Positions 17,344 through 25,183 are shown, numbered from the stretch's first letter. The stretch: DNA of 35,951 bases from Spirochaetaceae bacterium (GCA_025355995.1 JANXYQ010000062.1:1-35951), one strand, 5' to 3'. Notes: generated by a model not told the origin, from the sequence alone. A program made the numbers and translations.

Positions 17344-17838
17344 ATGAAGATGGCATTGTTGGTGATCGACCTTCAGAAGGCCTACTATGCCGGCGCGGAC
17401 GCCGCCTCGATGGACGCGGCGGCGCAGTATATCAACGCGGTTCTTCCGGCCTTCAGGGCCAAGGGCCTCCCGGTCGCCTGGATACAGCATATCGACGAGG
17501 GAGACGGCGCCGTCGAGGGCGCGCCCGGCTTCGAGTTCATCGACAGCCTGAAGCCCCTGCCCGGGGAGCTCAGGGTCTCGAAGCGCTACAACAACGCCTT
17601 CAACAAGACGCCGCTCGCCTCCCGGCTCACCGAGGCCGGGGTCGATACGGTCGTCATCGTCGGGTACTGCGCCGAGCACTGCATCCTCTCCACCTTCAGG
17701 GGAGCCAAGGACCTGGACCTGACGCCGGTGCTGCTCCGCGGCGCGATCGCCAGCGGCAGCGCCGAGAACCTGGCCTTCGTGGAGAGGATCAGCGACGTGG
17801 TGCCCTACGGCTTCCTGATGAAGGCGCTCGCGCCCTGA
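17344..17838 (+). CDS. Isochorismatase-family cysteine hydrolase
   Basis: 164 aa, short but complete for the family. The expected catalytic triad is present: D9 in LLVIDLQ, K80 in LRVSKRYNNAF and C113 in VGYCAEHCILST. These enzymes hydrolyse amides or vinyl ethers (nicotinamide, N-carbamoyl compounds, isochorismate); the substrate is not visible here. The ATG at 17344 has a GGAGGG site. It follows dnaE by 44 bp, with a hairpin in between. Its last 34 bp overlap the end of the HAD gene on the other strand. Confidence 0.85.
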   Translation: MKMALLVIDLQKAYYAGADAASMDAAAQYINAVLPAFRAKGLPVAWIQHIDEGDGAVEGAPGFEFIDSLKPLPGELRVSKRYNNAFNKTPLASRLTEAGVDTVVIVGYCAEHCILSTFRGAKDLDLTPVLLRGAIASGSAENLAFVERISDVVPYGFLMKALAP

Positions 17839-18515
17839 TCGCGCGTCGCGAAGGCGACCAGCTTCCGCCAATCGAGGAAGGAGAGGTCCGCCCCCGGGAC
17901 CCTTCGCGGCGAGACGATCGCGGCCGACATGCCCGCGCGCCTCGCGCCCGCGACGTCGATCCGCGGCGAGTTTCCCACGTAGAGGATGCGGTCGGCGGGC
18001 AGGGCGAGCCTCGAGGCGAGCATCGCGAAGGGTTCGCCCGCGGGCTTGAGGAAGCCGGAATCCTCCGAGCAGAGGGCGCACTCGAAGCGGCCGGCCAGGC
18101 CCATGAGCTCGAGCTTGCGCGCGGGCGGGAGGTCGGACAGGAGGGCGAGGCGAAGCCCCGCCCTCTCGAGCGAGTCGAGGGCCGAAGCGAGGCCTCCGAA
18201 GGGCCTTAGCCTCGAGAAGAGCTCCTCGACGCCGCGGTAGAAGTCGCGGTCGATCATCGCCCTCGCTCCGTTCTTTTCGATGCCCAGGTCCGTCGCGACC
18301 ATCCCGGCCACTCGCTCGCGGAAAGCCTCGCCGTCGGAAGGAGCCGAGCCGCGGTATCCGGGCTCGAGGCCGAGGGCCCTAATGCGCCTCCTGGCCAGGT
18401 TGAAGGCCTCGAGCCTCCTCGCCTTGGGCAGCATGTACGGCCAGGCGAGGAGGAAGAGGCGGTATGCGGGATAGAGCGTCCCGTCGAGGTCGAAGGCTAC
18501 GGCGTCGAAGCGCAT
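17805..18515 (-). CDS. HAD-superfamily phosphatase-like hydrolase
   Basis: 236 aa. Motif I is FDLDGTL (nucleophile D9, acid/base D11), motif II LLSDLPP (S in place of T/S), motif III the K in SGFLKPAG, and motif IV YVGNSPRIDV, which has Asn where many relatives have Asp. A helical cap lies between motifs I and II. The family includes phosphoglycolate-type phosphatases and pyrimidine nucleotidases; no substrate can be assigned. It begins 36 bp after the hydA stop on the same strand. A TAGACA/TATACA promoter in that gap, 6 bases from the ATG, suggests independent, leaderless expression. The 3' end overlaps the convergent hydrolase gene by 34 bp. Confidence 0.82.
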   Translation of the reverse strand: MRFDAVAFDLDGTLYPAYRLFLLAWPYMLPKARRLEAFNLARRRIRALGLEPGYRGSAPSDGEAFRERVAGMVATDLGIEKNGARAMIDRDFYRGVEELFSRLRPFGGLASALDSLERAGLRLALLSDLPPARKLELMGLAGRFECALCSEDSGFLKPAGEPFAMLASRLALPADRILYVGNSPRIDVAGARRAGMSAAIVSPRRVPGADLSFLDWRKLVAFATRDQGASAFIRKP

Positions 18516-18521
18516 TATCCG

Positions 18522-18551
18522 TGTATAGCCGGAAAGGCGTCGAGTTGTCTA
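18522..18551 (-). promoter_or_regulatory. Probable promoter of the HAD gene (leaderless)
   Basis: On the minus strand TAGACA (18546-18551, five of six consensus) abuts the hydA stop codon, followed by an 18-bp spacer and TATACA (18522-18527). The ATG at 18515 begins 6 bases after the -10 element. No ribosome site is present. Confidence 0.5.
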
Positions 18552-20324
18552 TCAGTCGGTCCTCCTGGCGTAGGTCGTATGCAGGAGCTCGTGGGAGAGG
18601 TGCCCCAGGGGCTCGCCCAGGAATTCCGCGTACAGGGCCTTCACGCTCGGGTTCTCGTGGGACCTGCGCAGGCCCAGCCTCCTGTCCTCCGCGTACATCG
18701 CGGCGTTGCGGGCGAGGCGCTTCGCCTGGTCGACCCGCACGGGCTGCCCTCCTCCGCCGACGCAGCCGCCGGGACAGGTCATCACCTCGATGAAGTGATA
18801 GGGGCTCGTGCCCGCCGCGATCTCGTCGAGGAGGACGCGGGCGTTCTTGAGCGTATGCGCGACCGCCACGCGGACCTTCGTGCCGGCGAGGTCCACCTCG
18901 GCGCTCTTGATGCCCACGAGGCCACGCACAGCCTCGAAATCGAGGGTGGGCAGGGGGGATCCGGTGACGATCTCGTAGACCGTCCGCAGGGCGGCTTCCA
19001 TGACTCCGCCCGTGGTGCCGAAGATGGTCGCGGCGCCCGTCGAGGCCCCGAGCGGATCGTCGAATTCCTCCTCCGGCAGCCTGGCGATGTCTATCCCCGC
19101 CCTGGTGATCATCCGCGCGAGCTCTCGCGTGGTCAGCGCCCAGTCGACGTCGTAATATGCGGCGGTATCGGGCGATGCCCCAGCTTTTGCGCTCCAGTAT
19201 TCCCAGGCGCCGCGCATCTCGGGGCGCTTGGCCTCGTGCTTCTTGGCGGTGCAGGGCATGATCGAGGCAAGGCGCATGGCCGCCGGGTCGAGGCCCGCCT
19301 TCTCGGCGTAGTAGGTCTTGGCCAGCGCGCCGAACATCTGCTGCGGCGACTTGCAGGTGGAGAGGTGGGGCAGGAGGGAGGGGTAGAAGTACTCGATGAA
19401 GTTGATCCAGCCCGGGGAGCAGCTCGTTATCATCGGCAGCTTCCCGCCCTTGGTCAGGCGCTGGATGAGCTCGCTGCCCTCCTCCATTATCGTGAGGTCG
19501 GCGGTGAATTGGGTGTCGAACACCTTGTCGAAGCCGATCCGCCGCAGGGCCGCGACCATCTTGCCCGTAACCAGGCTCCCCGGCTCCATGCCCAGGGCCT
19601 CCCCGAGCGAGGCCCTGATCGCGGGCGCGGTTTGGACGACGACGGTCCCGCCCGGCTTCGCGAGCTCGCGCCAGAGCTCCTCGGTGTCGTCGCGCTCGGT
19701 GATAGCGCCGGTCGGGCACACGACCGAGCATTGCCCGCATTGGACGCAGGGACTCGCCGCCAGGCCCCGGTCCATGAAGGTCGCGACGCGGGTCCTGATG
19801 CCCCGTCCCGCGAGGCTTATGGCCGATACGCCCTGGATCTCGGAGCATACCGCCACGCAGCGGCCGCAGAGTATGCACTTGTCGTTGTCCCGCACGAGGC
19901 CGTCGGTCGAGACGTCGAGCTTGGGGGCAGCGCGGGTCCGCGGGAAGCGGACCTGCCTGATGCCGAGCGTGAGCGCCGCGTCCTGGAGCTCGCAGCTGCC
20001 CGATCGCGCGCAGGTGAGGCAGTCGGCCGGATGGTTGGCGAGGAGGAGCTCCACCGCGTTGCGGCGGGCCCGCATGACTCGCGGACTCGAGGTCGCGACC
20101 TTCATTCCCTCGCCGACCGAGCCGACGCAGGCGCGGACCAGGGACTTGGCGCCCTCGACCTCCACGACGCAGAGGCCGCAGGACGCGTTGGACGAAACAT
20201 CCTTGAGATGGCAGAGGGTCGGGACCTTGGCTCCCGCCGCCGCGCAGGCCTCGAGAAGGCTCGAGCCCGCCTCGACGAGGGCCGACGCGCCATCCACCGT
20301 GATAGAGACCATCTTGCCGCTCAT
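18552..20324 (-). CDS. hydA: [FeFe]-hydrogenase catalytic subunit HydA (multimeric NAD-linked type)
   Basis: 590 aa. It makes or oxidises H2 at the H-cluster. The N-terminal [2Fe-2S] ligands are C38, C49, C52 and C66. A His-ligated [4Fe-4S] site is H98, C102, C105, C111. Two more [4Fe-4S] clusters use C150/153/156/160 and C193/196/199/203. The H-domain has L1 TSCSPGW (C302), L2 MPCTAKKHE (C357) and L3 EVMTCPGGCVGGGGQP (C517, C521). L1 has Ser where the classic motif TSCCPxW has the second Cys. This modular form belongs to the HydABC bifurcating or NAD(P)-linked enzymes. The ATG at 20324 overlaps the hydB stop (ATGA) and has a GGAGG site. Maturation genes hydEFG are not in the window. Confidence 0.95.
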   Translation of the reverse strand: MSGKMVSITVDGASALVEAGSSLLEACAAAGAKVPTLCHLKDVSSNASCGLCVVEVEGAKSLVRACVGSVGEGMKVATSSPRVMRARRNAVELLLANHPADCLTCARSGSCELQDAALTLGIRQVRFPRTRAAPKLDVSTDGLVRDNDKCILCGRCVAVCSEIQGVSAISLAGRGIRTRVATFMDRGLAASPCVQCGQCSVVCPTGAITERDDTEELWRELAKPGGTVVVQTAPAIRASLGEALGMEPGSLVTGKMVAALRRIGFDKVFDTQFTADLTIMEEGSELIQRLTKGGKLPMITSCSPGWINFIEYFYPSLLPHLSTCKSPQQMFGALAKTYYAEKAGLDPAAMRLASIMPCTAKKHEAKRPEMRGAWEYWSAKAGASPDTAAYYDVDWALTTRELARMITRAGIDIARLPEEEFDDPLGASTGAATIFGTTGGVMEAALRTVYEIVTGSPLPTLDFEAVRGLVGIKSAEVDLAGTKVRVAVAHTLKNARVLLDEIAAGTSPYHFIEVMTCPGGCVGGGGQPVRVDQAKRLARNAAMYAEDRRLGLRRSHENPSVKALYAEFLGEPLGHLSHELLHTTYARRTD

Positions 20325-23300
20325 GATTTCCTCCCCGTCCGGGCGGGTTCCTTACTCGCCGCGTCGCCCCTCGCCCCGAGGGGGGGACGCGCGTGCTCCC
20401 GGACGTCGCAGCGCAGGCAGCGCTCCGCCTCGTAGCGGGCCTGCTCGCCCGTGAAGCCCTGGGATATCTCCACGAAATTGCCCCGCCTCTCCGCGGGCGG
20501 GAGCTGCCGCGCGCGGTTCATCTTGGCCTTCGCCGGCGCGAGGGGAACCTCCATCGCGTACTCGAATTTACGGAACAGGCCCTCGAAGCGCGCCTCGGCG
20601 GCGGCGGGCACGAGGGCCTCGTCGATCGCGGCGGCCGCGACCTTGGCCTGGCCCATCGCCTCGGCGGCGGTGGCCGGGCCGGTGACGGCGTCGCCGGCGG
20701 CGTAGAATCTCGGGTTGGCGGTCCTGAAGCTGAAAGGGTCCGCGCCTACGCGGCCGTCCTTGCCCACCGCGGCCCCGACGGACTCGACGCCGGAGGGATC
20801 GACCCGCTCGCCCACGGCGATGACGAGGGTATCGCAGGGGATCTCGTAGCTCTCGCCCGTCGGCATGGGGCTGGGCCTGCCGCTCGCGTCGACGGTTCCG
20901 GCCTTCATGCGCATGACCTCGAGGGCGCGGACCTCCCCCGACTCCCCGGCCAGGGCCGCGACCGGCTGCGCCATGCAGACGAGGGCCACTCCCTCCTCGA
21001 GGGCGCCTTCCAGCTCCTCGGCGTTGGCGGGCATGTCGCCCCGCGCGCGGCGGTAGACGACGGTCACTCTGGCGCCCGAGCGCAGGGCGGAGCGGGCGAC
21101 GTCGATCGCCGAGTTGCCGCCTCCCACGACGACGACCTCCGAGCCTATGGCCGCCTTCTTCCCGGCATTGATGCCCTCGAGCACGCCGTAGCCGGGAACC
21201 ACTCCCTTCAGATCCTCTCCCGGAATCCCGAGGCGCAGGTCCTGGAGGGCTCCCACGCAGACCAGGACGGCGTCGCTCATCTCTCCCAGGCGCTCCCAGG
21301 AGATGTCGCGGCCGACGCGCGTGTTGAACACGAAGCGCACGCCCAGCTTGCGTATGAGGCCGACCTCCTTGCGCAGGACCTCCTTGGGCAGCCTGTAGGC
21401 CGGGATGCCCCAGCGCGGGATGCCGCCGGCCTCCTCGCGCTCGTCGTAGACGGCCACGTCGTGGCCGAGCCGCGCCAGGTAGAAGGCCGCCGTGAGGCCC
21501 GCGGGCCCCGCGCCGACGATCGACACCTTCTTGCCGGTAGGCGGCAGCTTCTCCTTGATCAGCTTGTTGTAGACCGCGCGCTCGCGGCCCATCTTGTACA
21601 TCGTGTCGGCGAGGTAGCGGTGTATCTCGCCCTGGGACACCGGCTCGTCGAGCTGGTCCCGTCTGCAGCGCATGCGGCAGTGGAAGTGGCAGATGCGGCC
21701 CACGGTTCCCGGCAGCGGGTTCTCCCGCAGGGTGAGCTCGAAGGCCTCCTCGATGCGGTTCTCCTTCAGGAGCTGCAGGTAGCCGGGGATGTTCATGTGC
21801 ATCGGGCAGGAGTTCTCGCAGAGCGCGAGGTAGAGGTTCTCGCAGACACCCGCCTCGCAGCGCCGCTCGCGGATGTGCCGCTCGTACTCGTCGCGGAAGT
21901 ACTTCAGCGTGGTGAGCACCGGGTTTCCCGAGCCTTGGCCCAGGGCGCAGAGCGCCGAGTCCTTCACCGACATCGCGAGCTCCTCGAGTAGCTCGAGATC
22001 GCTTTCCTTCGCCTCGCCCCGCGAGACGCTCTCGATTATGCGGAGCATCTGGTTGGTGCCCTCGCGGCAGGCGGTGCACTTTCCGCAGGACTCGCCCGAG
22101 GTGAAGCCCACGAAGTAGCGGGCGACGTCGACCATGCAGTTGTCCTGGTCCATCGCCACCATGCCGCCCGAGCCCATGATGGCCCCGAGCTTCGCCAGCT
22201 CCTCGTAGTCGATCCTCGTCTTGAAGAGGCTCGCCGGGATGCAGCCGCCGGAGGGCCCGCCGGACTGGATCGCCTTGATCCGCTTGCGCGGTCCCGCGCC
22301 CTCGCCCATCCCGTAGACCATCGCGTCGAGGGGAGTGCCGAGCGGAAGCTCGACGAGGCCGGTGTTGCGGACCTTGCCGACGAGGGAGAAGACCTTCGTG
22401 CCCGAGCTCCGCTCGGTGCCGAAGCCGGCGTACCAGTCGCCGCCGCGTGCGACGATGACGGGGACGTTGCACCAGGTCTCGACGTTGTTGATGTTCGTGG
22501 GCGCGCCCAGGTACCCGCGCTGGGCGGGGAAGGGCGGCCTGGGCATGGGCCTGCCGGCCTTGCCCTCGGCGCTCGCGATCAGGGCCGTCTCCTCGCCGCA
22601 GACGAAGGCACCCGCGCCCATGATCACCTCGATGTCGAAGGAGAGGCGGCTTCCGAGGATGTCGCTCCCCAGTAGGCCCGCGTTCCGGGCGTCGTCGATG
22701 GCTTTGCGCAAGCGCTGGATCGCGAGGGGATACTCGGCGCGCACGTAGACCATGCCGCGCGAGGCTCCCATGGCATAGGCCCCTATGACCATGCCCTCTA
22801 CGAGCATGTGGGGGTCGGACTCGATCTCGTTGCGGTTCATATAGGCGCCGGGGTCGCCCTCATCGGCGTTGCAGATCACTATCTTGCCCTCTCCCGGAGC
22901 GGCAGCCATGATCTCCCACTTCTTGTACGTGGGGAAGCCGGCGCCGCCGCGGCCACGCAGCTTGGACTTGCGCAGCTCCTCGATCACCGACTCGCTCTTC
23001 ATCGAGGAGAGCGCCTTGATGAGGCCGGAATAGCCGCCCGCGCCGAGGTACTCCTCGATGCTCTCGGGGTCGATGAGGCCGGCGTCCCGCAAGACGATCT
23101 TCTCCTGCCCCTTGAAGAAGGGCAGCTCGTTCCAGGAGGGGAGGAAGGCAAAGTCCGAGCCGAAGTCAATAGTGGACGTGCGGAAATCCCAGGCCTCCAT
23201 CTTCGCCGTCGCCGTCTTGGCGAGCCGGCCGAAAGCCTCGTCGTCGGCGACGCCGGCGACCAGCTTTGCGGCCCTCGAGGCCTTGGCCTCGGTGAAGAGG

Positions 23301-23557
23301 AGGACCGGCTTGCCGGGCCTCCACGCCATCACTAGGGGCTCGGCCGCGCAGAAGCCGAAGCACCCGACGCGCCGTACCGCCGGGGCGCCGGCCCCCGGCT
23401 TGGCCGCGGCCGAGAGCGCCTCGAATAGCTCGTCGGCGCCGTTCCCGATGCCGCAGGTGCCCATCCCCACCGACAGGAAGGGGCGATCGGGCTTGATCCT
23501 CTCCAGGCCGGCCTTTCGGAGCGCGCCGAGATCCGGCGTCGCGTTGGCCGGGCTCAT
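20321..23557 (-). CDS. HydB/NuoF-like diaphorase fused to a GltD/NfnB-like NADPH flavoprotein
   Basis: 1078 aa from the ATG at 23557, in an ATGA overlap with the hydC stop. Upstream in-frame sequence to 24160 is only the shadow of hydC. Residues 1-100 are a thioredoxin-like [2Fe-2S] domain (C35, C66, C70). About 145-560 is the NuoF core: FMN/NADH motif GRGGAGFP (202-209), NADEGDPGAY (230-239), CGEET (320-324) and a [4Fe-4S] site C491/494/497/C537. Instead of the usual C-terminal 2[4Fe-4S] ferredoxin domain of HydB, the chain continues as a GltD-type module: cluster cysteines C567, C572, C580, C584, C623, C627 and C631, FAD motif GAGPAGL (682-688), nucleotide motif GGGNSA (812-817) with VVYRR (833-837) typical of NADPH, and a terminal RCLRCD. 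This suggests both NAD(H) and NADP(H) sites in the hydrogenase complex. Confidence 0.92.
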   Translation of the reverse strand: MSPANATPDLGALRKAGLERIKPDRPFLSVGMGTCGIGNGADELFEALSAAAKPGAGAPAVRRVGCFGFCAAEPLVMAWRPGKPVLLFTEAKASRAAKLVAGVADDEAFGRLAKTATAKMEAWDFRTSTIDFGSDFAFLPSWNELPFFKGQEKIVLRDAGLIDPESIEEYLGAGGYSGLIKALSSMKSESVIEELRKSKLRGRGGAGFPTYKKWEIMAAAPGEGKIVICNADEGDPGAYMNRNEIESDPHMLVEGMVIGAYAMGASRGMVYVRAEYPLAIQRLRKAIDDARNAGLLGSDILGSRLSFDIEVIMGAGAFVCGEETALIASAEGKAGRPMPRPPFPAQRGYLGAPTNINNVETWCNVPVIVARGGDWYAGFGTERSSGTKVFSLVGKVRNTGLVELPLGTPLDAMVYGMGEGAGPRKRIKAIQSGGPSGGCIPASLFKTRIDYEELAKLGAIMGSGGMVAMDQDNCMVDVARYFVGFTSGESCGKCTACREGTNQMLRIIESVSRGEAKESDLELLEELAMSVKDSALCALGQGSGNPVLTTLKYFRDEYERHIRERRCEAGVCENLYLALCENSCPMHMNIPGYLQLLKENRIEEAFELTLRENPLPGTVGRICHFHCRMRCRRDQLDEPVSQGEIHRYLADTMYKMGRERAVYNKLIKEKLPPTGKKVSIVGAGPAGLTAAFYLARLGHDVAVYDEREEAGGIPRWGIPAYRLPKEVLRKEVGLIRKLGVRFVFNTRVGRDISWERLGEMSDAVLVCVGALQDLRLGIPGEDLKGVVPGYGVLEGINAGKKAAIGSEVVVVGGGNSAIDVARSALRSGARVTVVYRRARGDMPANAEELEGALEEGVALVCMAQPVAALAGESGEVRALEVMRMKAGTVDASGRPSPMPTGESYEIPCDTLVIAVGERVDPSGVESVGAAVGKDGRVGADPFSFRTANPRFYAAGDAVTGPATAAEAMGQAKVAAAAIDEALVPAAAEARFEGLFRKFEYAMEVPLAPAKAKMNRARQLPPAERRGNFVEISQGFTGEQARYEAERCLRCDVREHARPPLGARGDAASKEPARTGRKS

Positions 23558-24090
23558 TTGGATTTCGGCGCCTCCGGCGCCGGTACCTTGCGAAGCTTCT
23601 CGATCGCCGCGACCAGCTTGCCGACGGTCATCCTCGAATGGATGGTGCCGTCCACCTGGACTACCGGCGCGAGCGCGCACTGGCCGAAGCAGGCGACCGT
23701 CCGGATCGAGGCGAAGCCGTCGGGAGTGGTGACCGAGTTCGACTCGTCCTCGCGGAAGCCTTCGATCCCCAGGCGCGCGAGGGCTGTCTCGAGGAGCTCG
23801 AGGGAGCCCCTCGTGTGGCAGGCGGTTCCCCTGCAGACGACCAAGGAATGCAGGCCCTGGGGTTCGAGGTTGAAGAAGGAGTAGAAGGTCGCAACGGAGT
23901 AGACTTGGGAGAGGGGCAGGGCCATGCCCTCGGCGATTCGCCGGAGGGTCGGCTCGCTTAAGTAGCGGAACTTCTCGAGTTCCTGGGCATTCTCGAGGAG
24001 TCCGAGTAGGGCTCCTGGCTTTCCCTTGTGACGTTCGATGAGCTCGTCGAGCGTCGGGGCCTTGCGCTGGGTCGTAGTGGTCGATGGCAT
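23554..24090 (-). CDS. hydC: HydC/NuoE-like [2Fe-2S] subunit
   Basis: 178 aa thioredoxin-fold protein of the 24-kDa NuoE family. The cluster ligands are C86, C91, C134 and C138 in VCRGTACHTRG and ACFGQCALAP. A helical N-terminal part holds the usual GALLGLLENAQ and SQVYSVATFYSFF phrases. In trimeric hydrogenases it passes electrons next to the HydB flavin. It is the first gene of the hyd operon. The ATG at 24090 has an AAGGAGG site, and a TTGACA promoter lies about 60-90 bp upstream. Its stop overlaps the start of the hydB fusion gene by 4 bases. Confidence 0.95.
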   Translation of the reverse strand: MPSTTTTQRKAPTLDELIERHKGKPGALLGLLENAQELEKFRYLSEPTLRRIAEGMALPLSQVYSVATFYSFFNLEPQGLHSLVVCRGTACHTRGSLELLETALARLGIEGFREDESNSVTTPDGFASIRTVACFGQCALAPVVQVDGTIHSRMTVGKLVAAIEKLRKVPAPEAPKSK

Positions 24091-24152
24091 GGGTTTCCTC
24101 CTTGCCTATCGAACCGGTGCTGCGCATGCTGCCAAACGGTGGTTCTCCGCTC

Positions 24153-24180
24153 AGTATCATTCACTTTACGGAGTTGTCAA
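24153..24180 (-). promoter_or_regulatory. Promoter of the hydCBA operon
   Basis: On the minus strand a perfect TTGACA (24175-24180), a 16-bp spacer and GATACT (24153-24158, four of six). A very A/T-rich stretch directly upstream (24181-24274) could act as an UP element. The leader of roughly 55 bases carries a strong ribosome site. No Rex- or FNR-type box was recognised. Confidence 0.65.
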
Positions 24181-24274
24181 GAAAAATTTATCGATACAAT
24201 AAGTATTTTGGGGAGTATGAAAAGAAGTTCTGGTTTTAGAAACTATATAGGTAAAAAAGTATTTATAAAATATT
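24181..24274. other. A/T-rich non-coding island
   Basis: This stretch is far richer in A and T than the rest of the window, with runs such as GAAAAATTT, a TATCGATA palindrome, two AAGTATTT copies and AAAAAAG. It lies between the hyd promoter and the terminator-like hairpin of the upstream operon. Short frames inside it look random. It may be an UP element, bent DNA or a protein-binding site. Confidence 0.5.
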
Positions 24275-24319
24275 CATTTCTCGCCCGCGTGGAAGCAAGA
24301 GCCTCGCGAGCGAGAAATG
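24275..24319 (-). terminator. Terminator-like hairpin after the RsbW-like operon
   Basis: CATTTCTCGC (24275-24284) and GCGAGAAATG (24310-24319) are perfect inverted arms. After one mismatch the stem extends by four more G-C pairs (24286-24289 with 24305-24308). For minus-strand transcripts the hairpin begins about 41 bases after the 67-aa gene and is followed by an A/U-rich tail with a T6 run about 20 bases on. The tail is not immediate, so efficiency is uncertain. Confidence 0.5.
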
Positions 24320-24360
24320 ACCCATTCCATCGACCGGCGACGGCGCGTCCGCGACGGGCT

Positions 24361-24564
24361 TCAGCGAAGGTTCTCGAAGCTCGACCCGACAGTCTCCTCG
24401 CGGGAGATCGAGGATCGGACTAGGGAGGCGTAGATGGGGGTGCCCAGGACTTCGGCCACGCTCGATGCGGCCTTGATGCGCTCGAGCCTATGTTCCGCGA
24501 TGCTTTCCCTGCGCTGCCTCTCCTCGGCCTGGGTCATACGCTCTTCGCCATTGGGCTTGTACAT
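24361..24564 (-). CDS. Small charged protein coupled to the RsbW-like gene, unknown function
   Basis: 67 aa. The ATG at 24564 lies inside the 3' end of the RsbW-like gene and has a strong AGGGAGG site at good spacing, which makes it a believable real gene despite the 31-bp overlap. Residues 8-35 are rich in E, R, Q and A and look like an amphipathic or coiled-coil helix. The second half is more hydrophobic (VAEVLGTPIYASLV) and then serine-rich. There is no cysteine, signal peptide or membrane segment. I recognise no family. Because it is co-translated with a predicted anti-sigma-type ATPase, it could be a binding partner or antagonist; that is inference from position. Confidence 0.65.
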   Translation of the reverse strand: MYKPNGEERMTQAEERQRRESIAEHRLERIKAASSVAEVLGTPIYASLVRSSISREETVGSSFENLR

Positions 24565-25040
24565 GATTCCTCCCTGCTGCTTTTATCTCCCGCGAAGCCG
24601 AACCGGCCGCGGTACGATTCCGGGCGCCGTCCGCCCGGATTCACCATTGCCCTGACGCGGCTGCCGCCGCGCTCGAAAGTAAGTTCATCGGACAGCTCGT
24701 TGACGAGCACCAGGCCGCGATTGACCAGGGAGTGAGGGTCCTCGGGCAGTCCGAGCACGAGGGACTCGTAATCGAAGCCCTCGCCCTCGTCGTCGACCTG
24801 GACCTCGTACGTCACTCCACTACGCGCGACACGAATCAGGGCCATTCGCGAGTGGTTCGATCCGTTGCCGTGGACAATCGCGTTCATGAGCAGTTCGCGA
24901 ACGACGAGCAGAAGCCCATCCGTGTCCCAAACTCCTTGCCGCCTCGCGAACTGAGCCACCCGTTCCAGTATTACCGGGACTCGCTCAGTTTCGGAGACGA
25001 CACTGAGGTAAAGGGAATCTTCGGACTCACTCTCATCCAT
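24534..25040 (-). CDS. RsbW-like ATP-binding protein (HATPase_c_2, anti-sigma/serine kinase type)
   Basis: 168 aa. It is a stand-alone GHKL ATPase domain: N-box VRELLMNAIVHGN (47-59, N53) and G1 box DDEGEGFD (83-90), with an NRGLVLVNEL segment (107-116) as the lid. This is the RsbW/SpoIIAB class, which binds and inhibits a sigma factor or phosphorylates an STAS-domain antagonist. No sigma factor or STAS protein is in the window. The ATG at 25040 lies about 11 bases after the -12 element of a near-consensus sigma-54 promoter. AGAGG is only one base from the ATG, so translation may be leaderless. It lies downstream of the NtrB/NtrC-like pair on the same strand. Confidence 0.82.
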   Translation of the reverse strand: MDESESEDSLYLSVVSETERVPVILERVAQFARRQGVWDTDGLLLVVRELLMNAIVHGNGSNHSRMALIRVARSGVTYEVQVDDEGEGFDYESLVLGLPEDPHSLVNRGLVLVNELSDELTFERGGSRVRAMVNPGGRRPESYRGRFGFAGDKSSREESCTSPMAKSV

Positions 25041-25050
25041 GCCTCTATAT

Positions 25051-25068
25051 AAGCAAGAAGCCTGCCAA
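25051..25068 (-). promoter_or_regulatory. Sigma-54 (-24/-12) promoter of the RsbW-like gene
   Basis: On the minus strand the sequence reads TTGGCAGG-CTTC-TTGCTT. The invariant GG and GC are exactly 10 bases apart, and the match to TGGCACG-N4-TTGCW fails only at the sixth base (G for C). The start of transcription would be close to 25041. The NtrC-class activator is encoded directly upstream, and two palindromes sit 84 and 124 bp upstream. Confidence 0.78.
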
Positions 25069-25141
25069 AAAAAAAGAAATCGTTATGTTGCAGTGGGGTA
25101 AGTAATTACTTTTCTTGATCGTGCCAACTAACTTTACGGTA

Positions 25142-25157
25142 TTCAACCTAAGTTGAA
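25142..25157. promoter_or_regulatory. Upstream activator site 1 (palindrome)
   Basis: TTCAAC-CTAA-GTTGAA has 6-bp perfect arms. It shares the core CAAC-N4-GTTG with the second site; the two centres are exactly 40 bp apart. Its distance from the sigma-54 -24 element, about 84 bp, is usual for an enhancer-binding protein. Confidence 0.65.
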
Positions 25158-25183
25158 AGGGCTGGCATTTCTGGTTGCGGATT

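Noticed and set aside
17296-18081. Minus-strand frame of 261 codons over the isochorismatase-like gene
   Set aside because: Shadow of the plus-strand hydrolase and, out of frame, of the HAD gene; no domain or ribosome site.
23558-24160. In-frame extension of the hydB fusion gene across hydC
   Set aside because: The translation is an out-of-frame reading of hydC; the ATG at 23557 overlaps the hydC stop in the usual ATGA way.
24028-24423. Plus-strand frame of 131 codons over the hydC promoter and A/T-rich island
   Set aside because: It crosses a promoter, an A/T-rich segment and a hairpin, with no ribosome site or domain; composition changes abruptly along it.
25163-25178. Second sigma-54-like sequence (TGGCA...TTGC) on the plus strand
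   Set aside because: GG and GC are 11 bases apart instead of 10, and it would point into the 3' end of the regulator gene.
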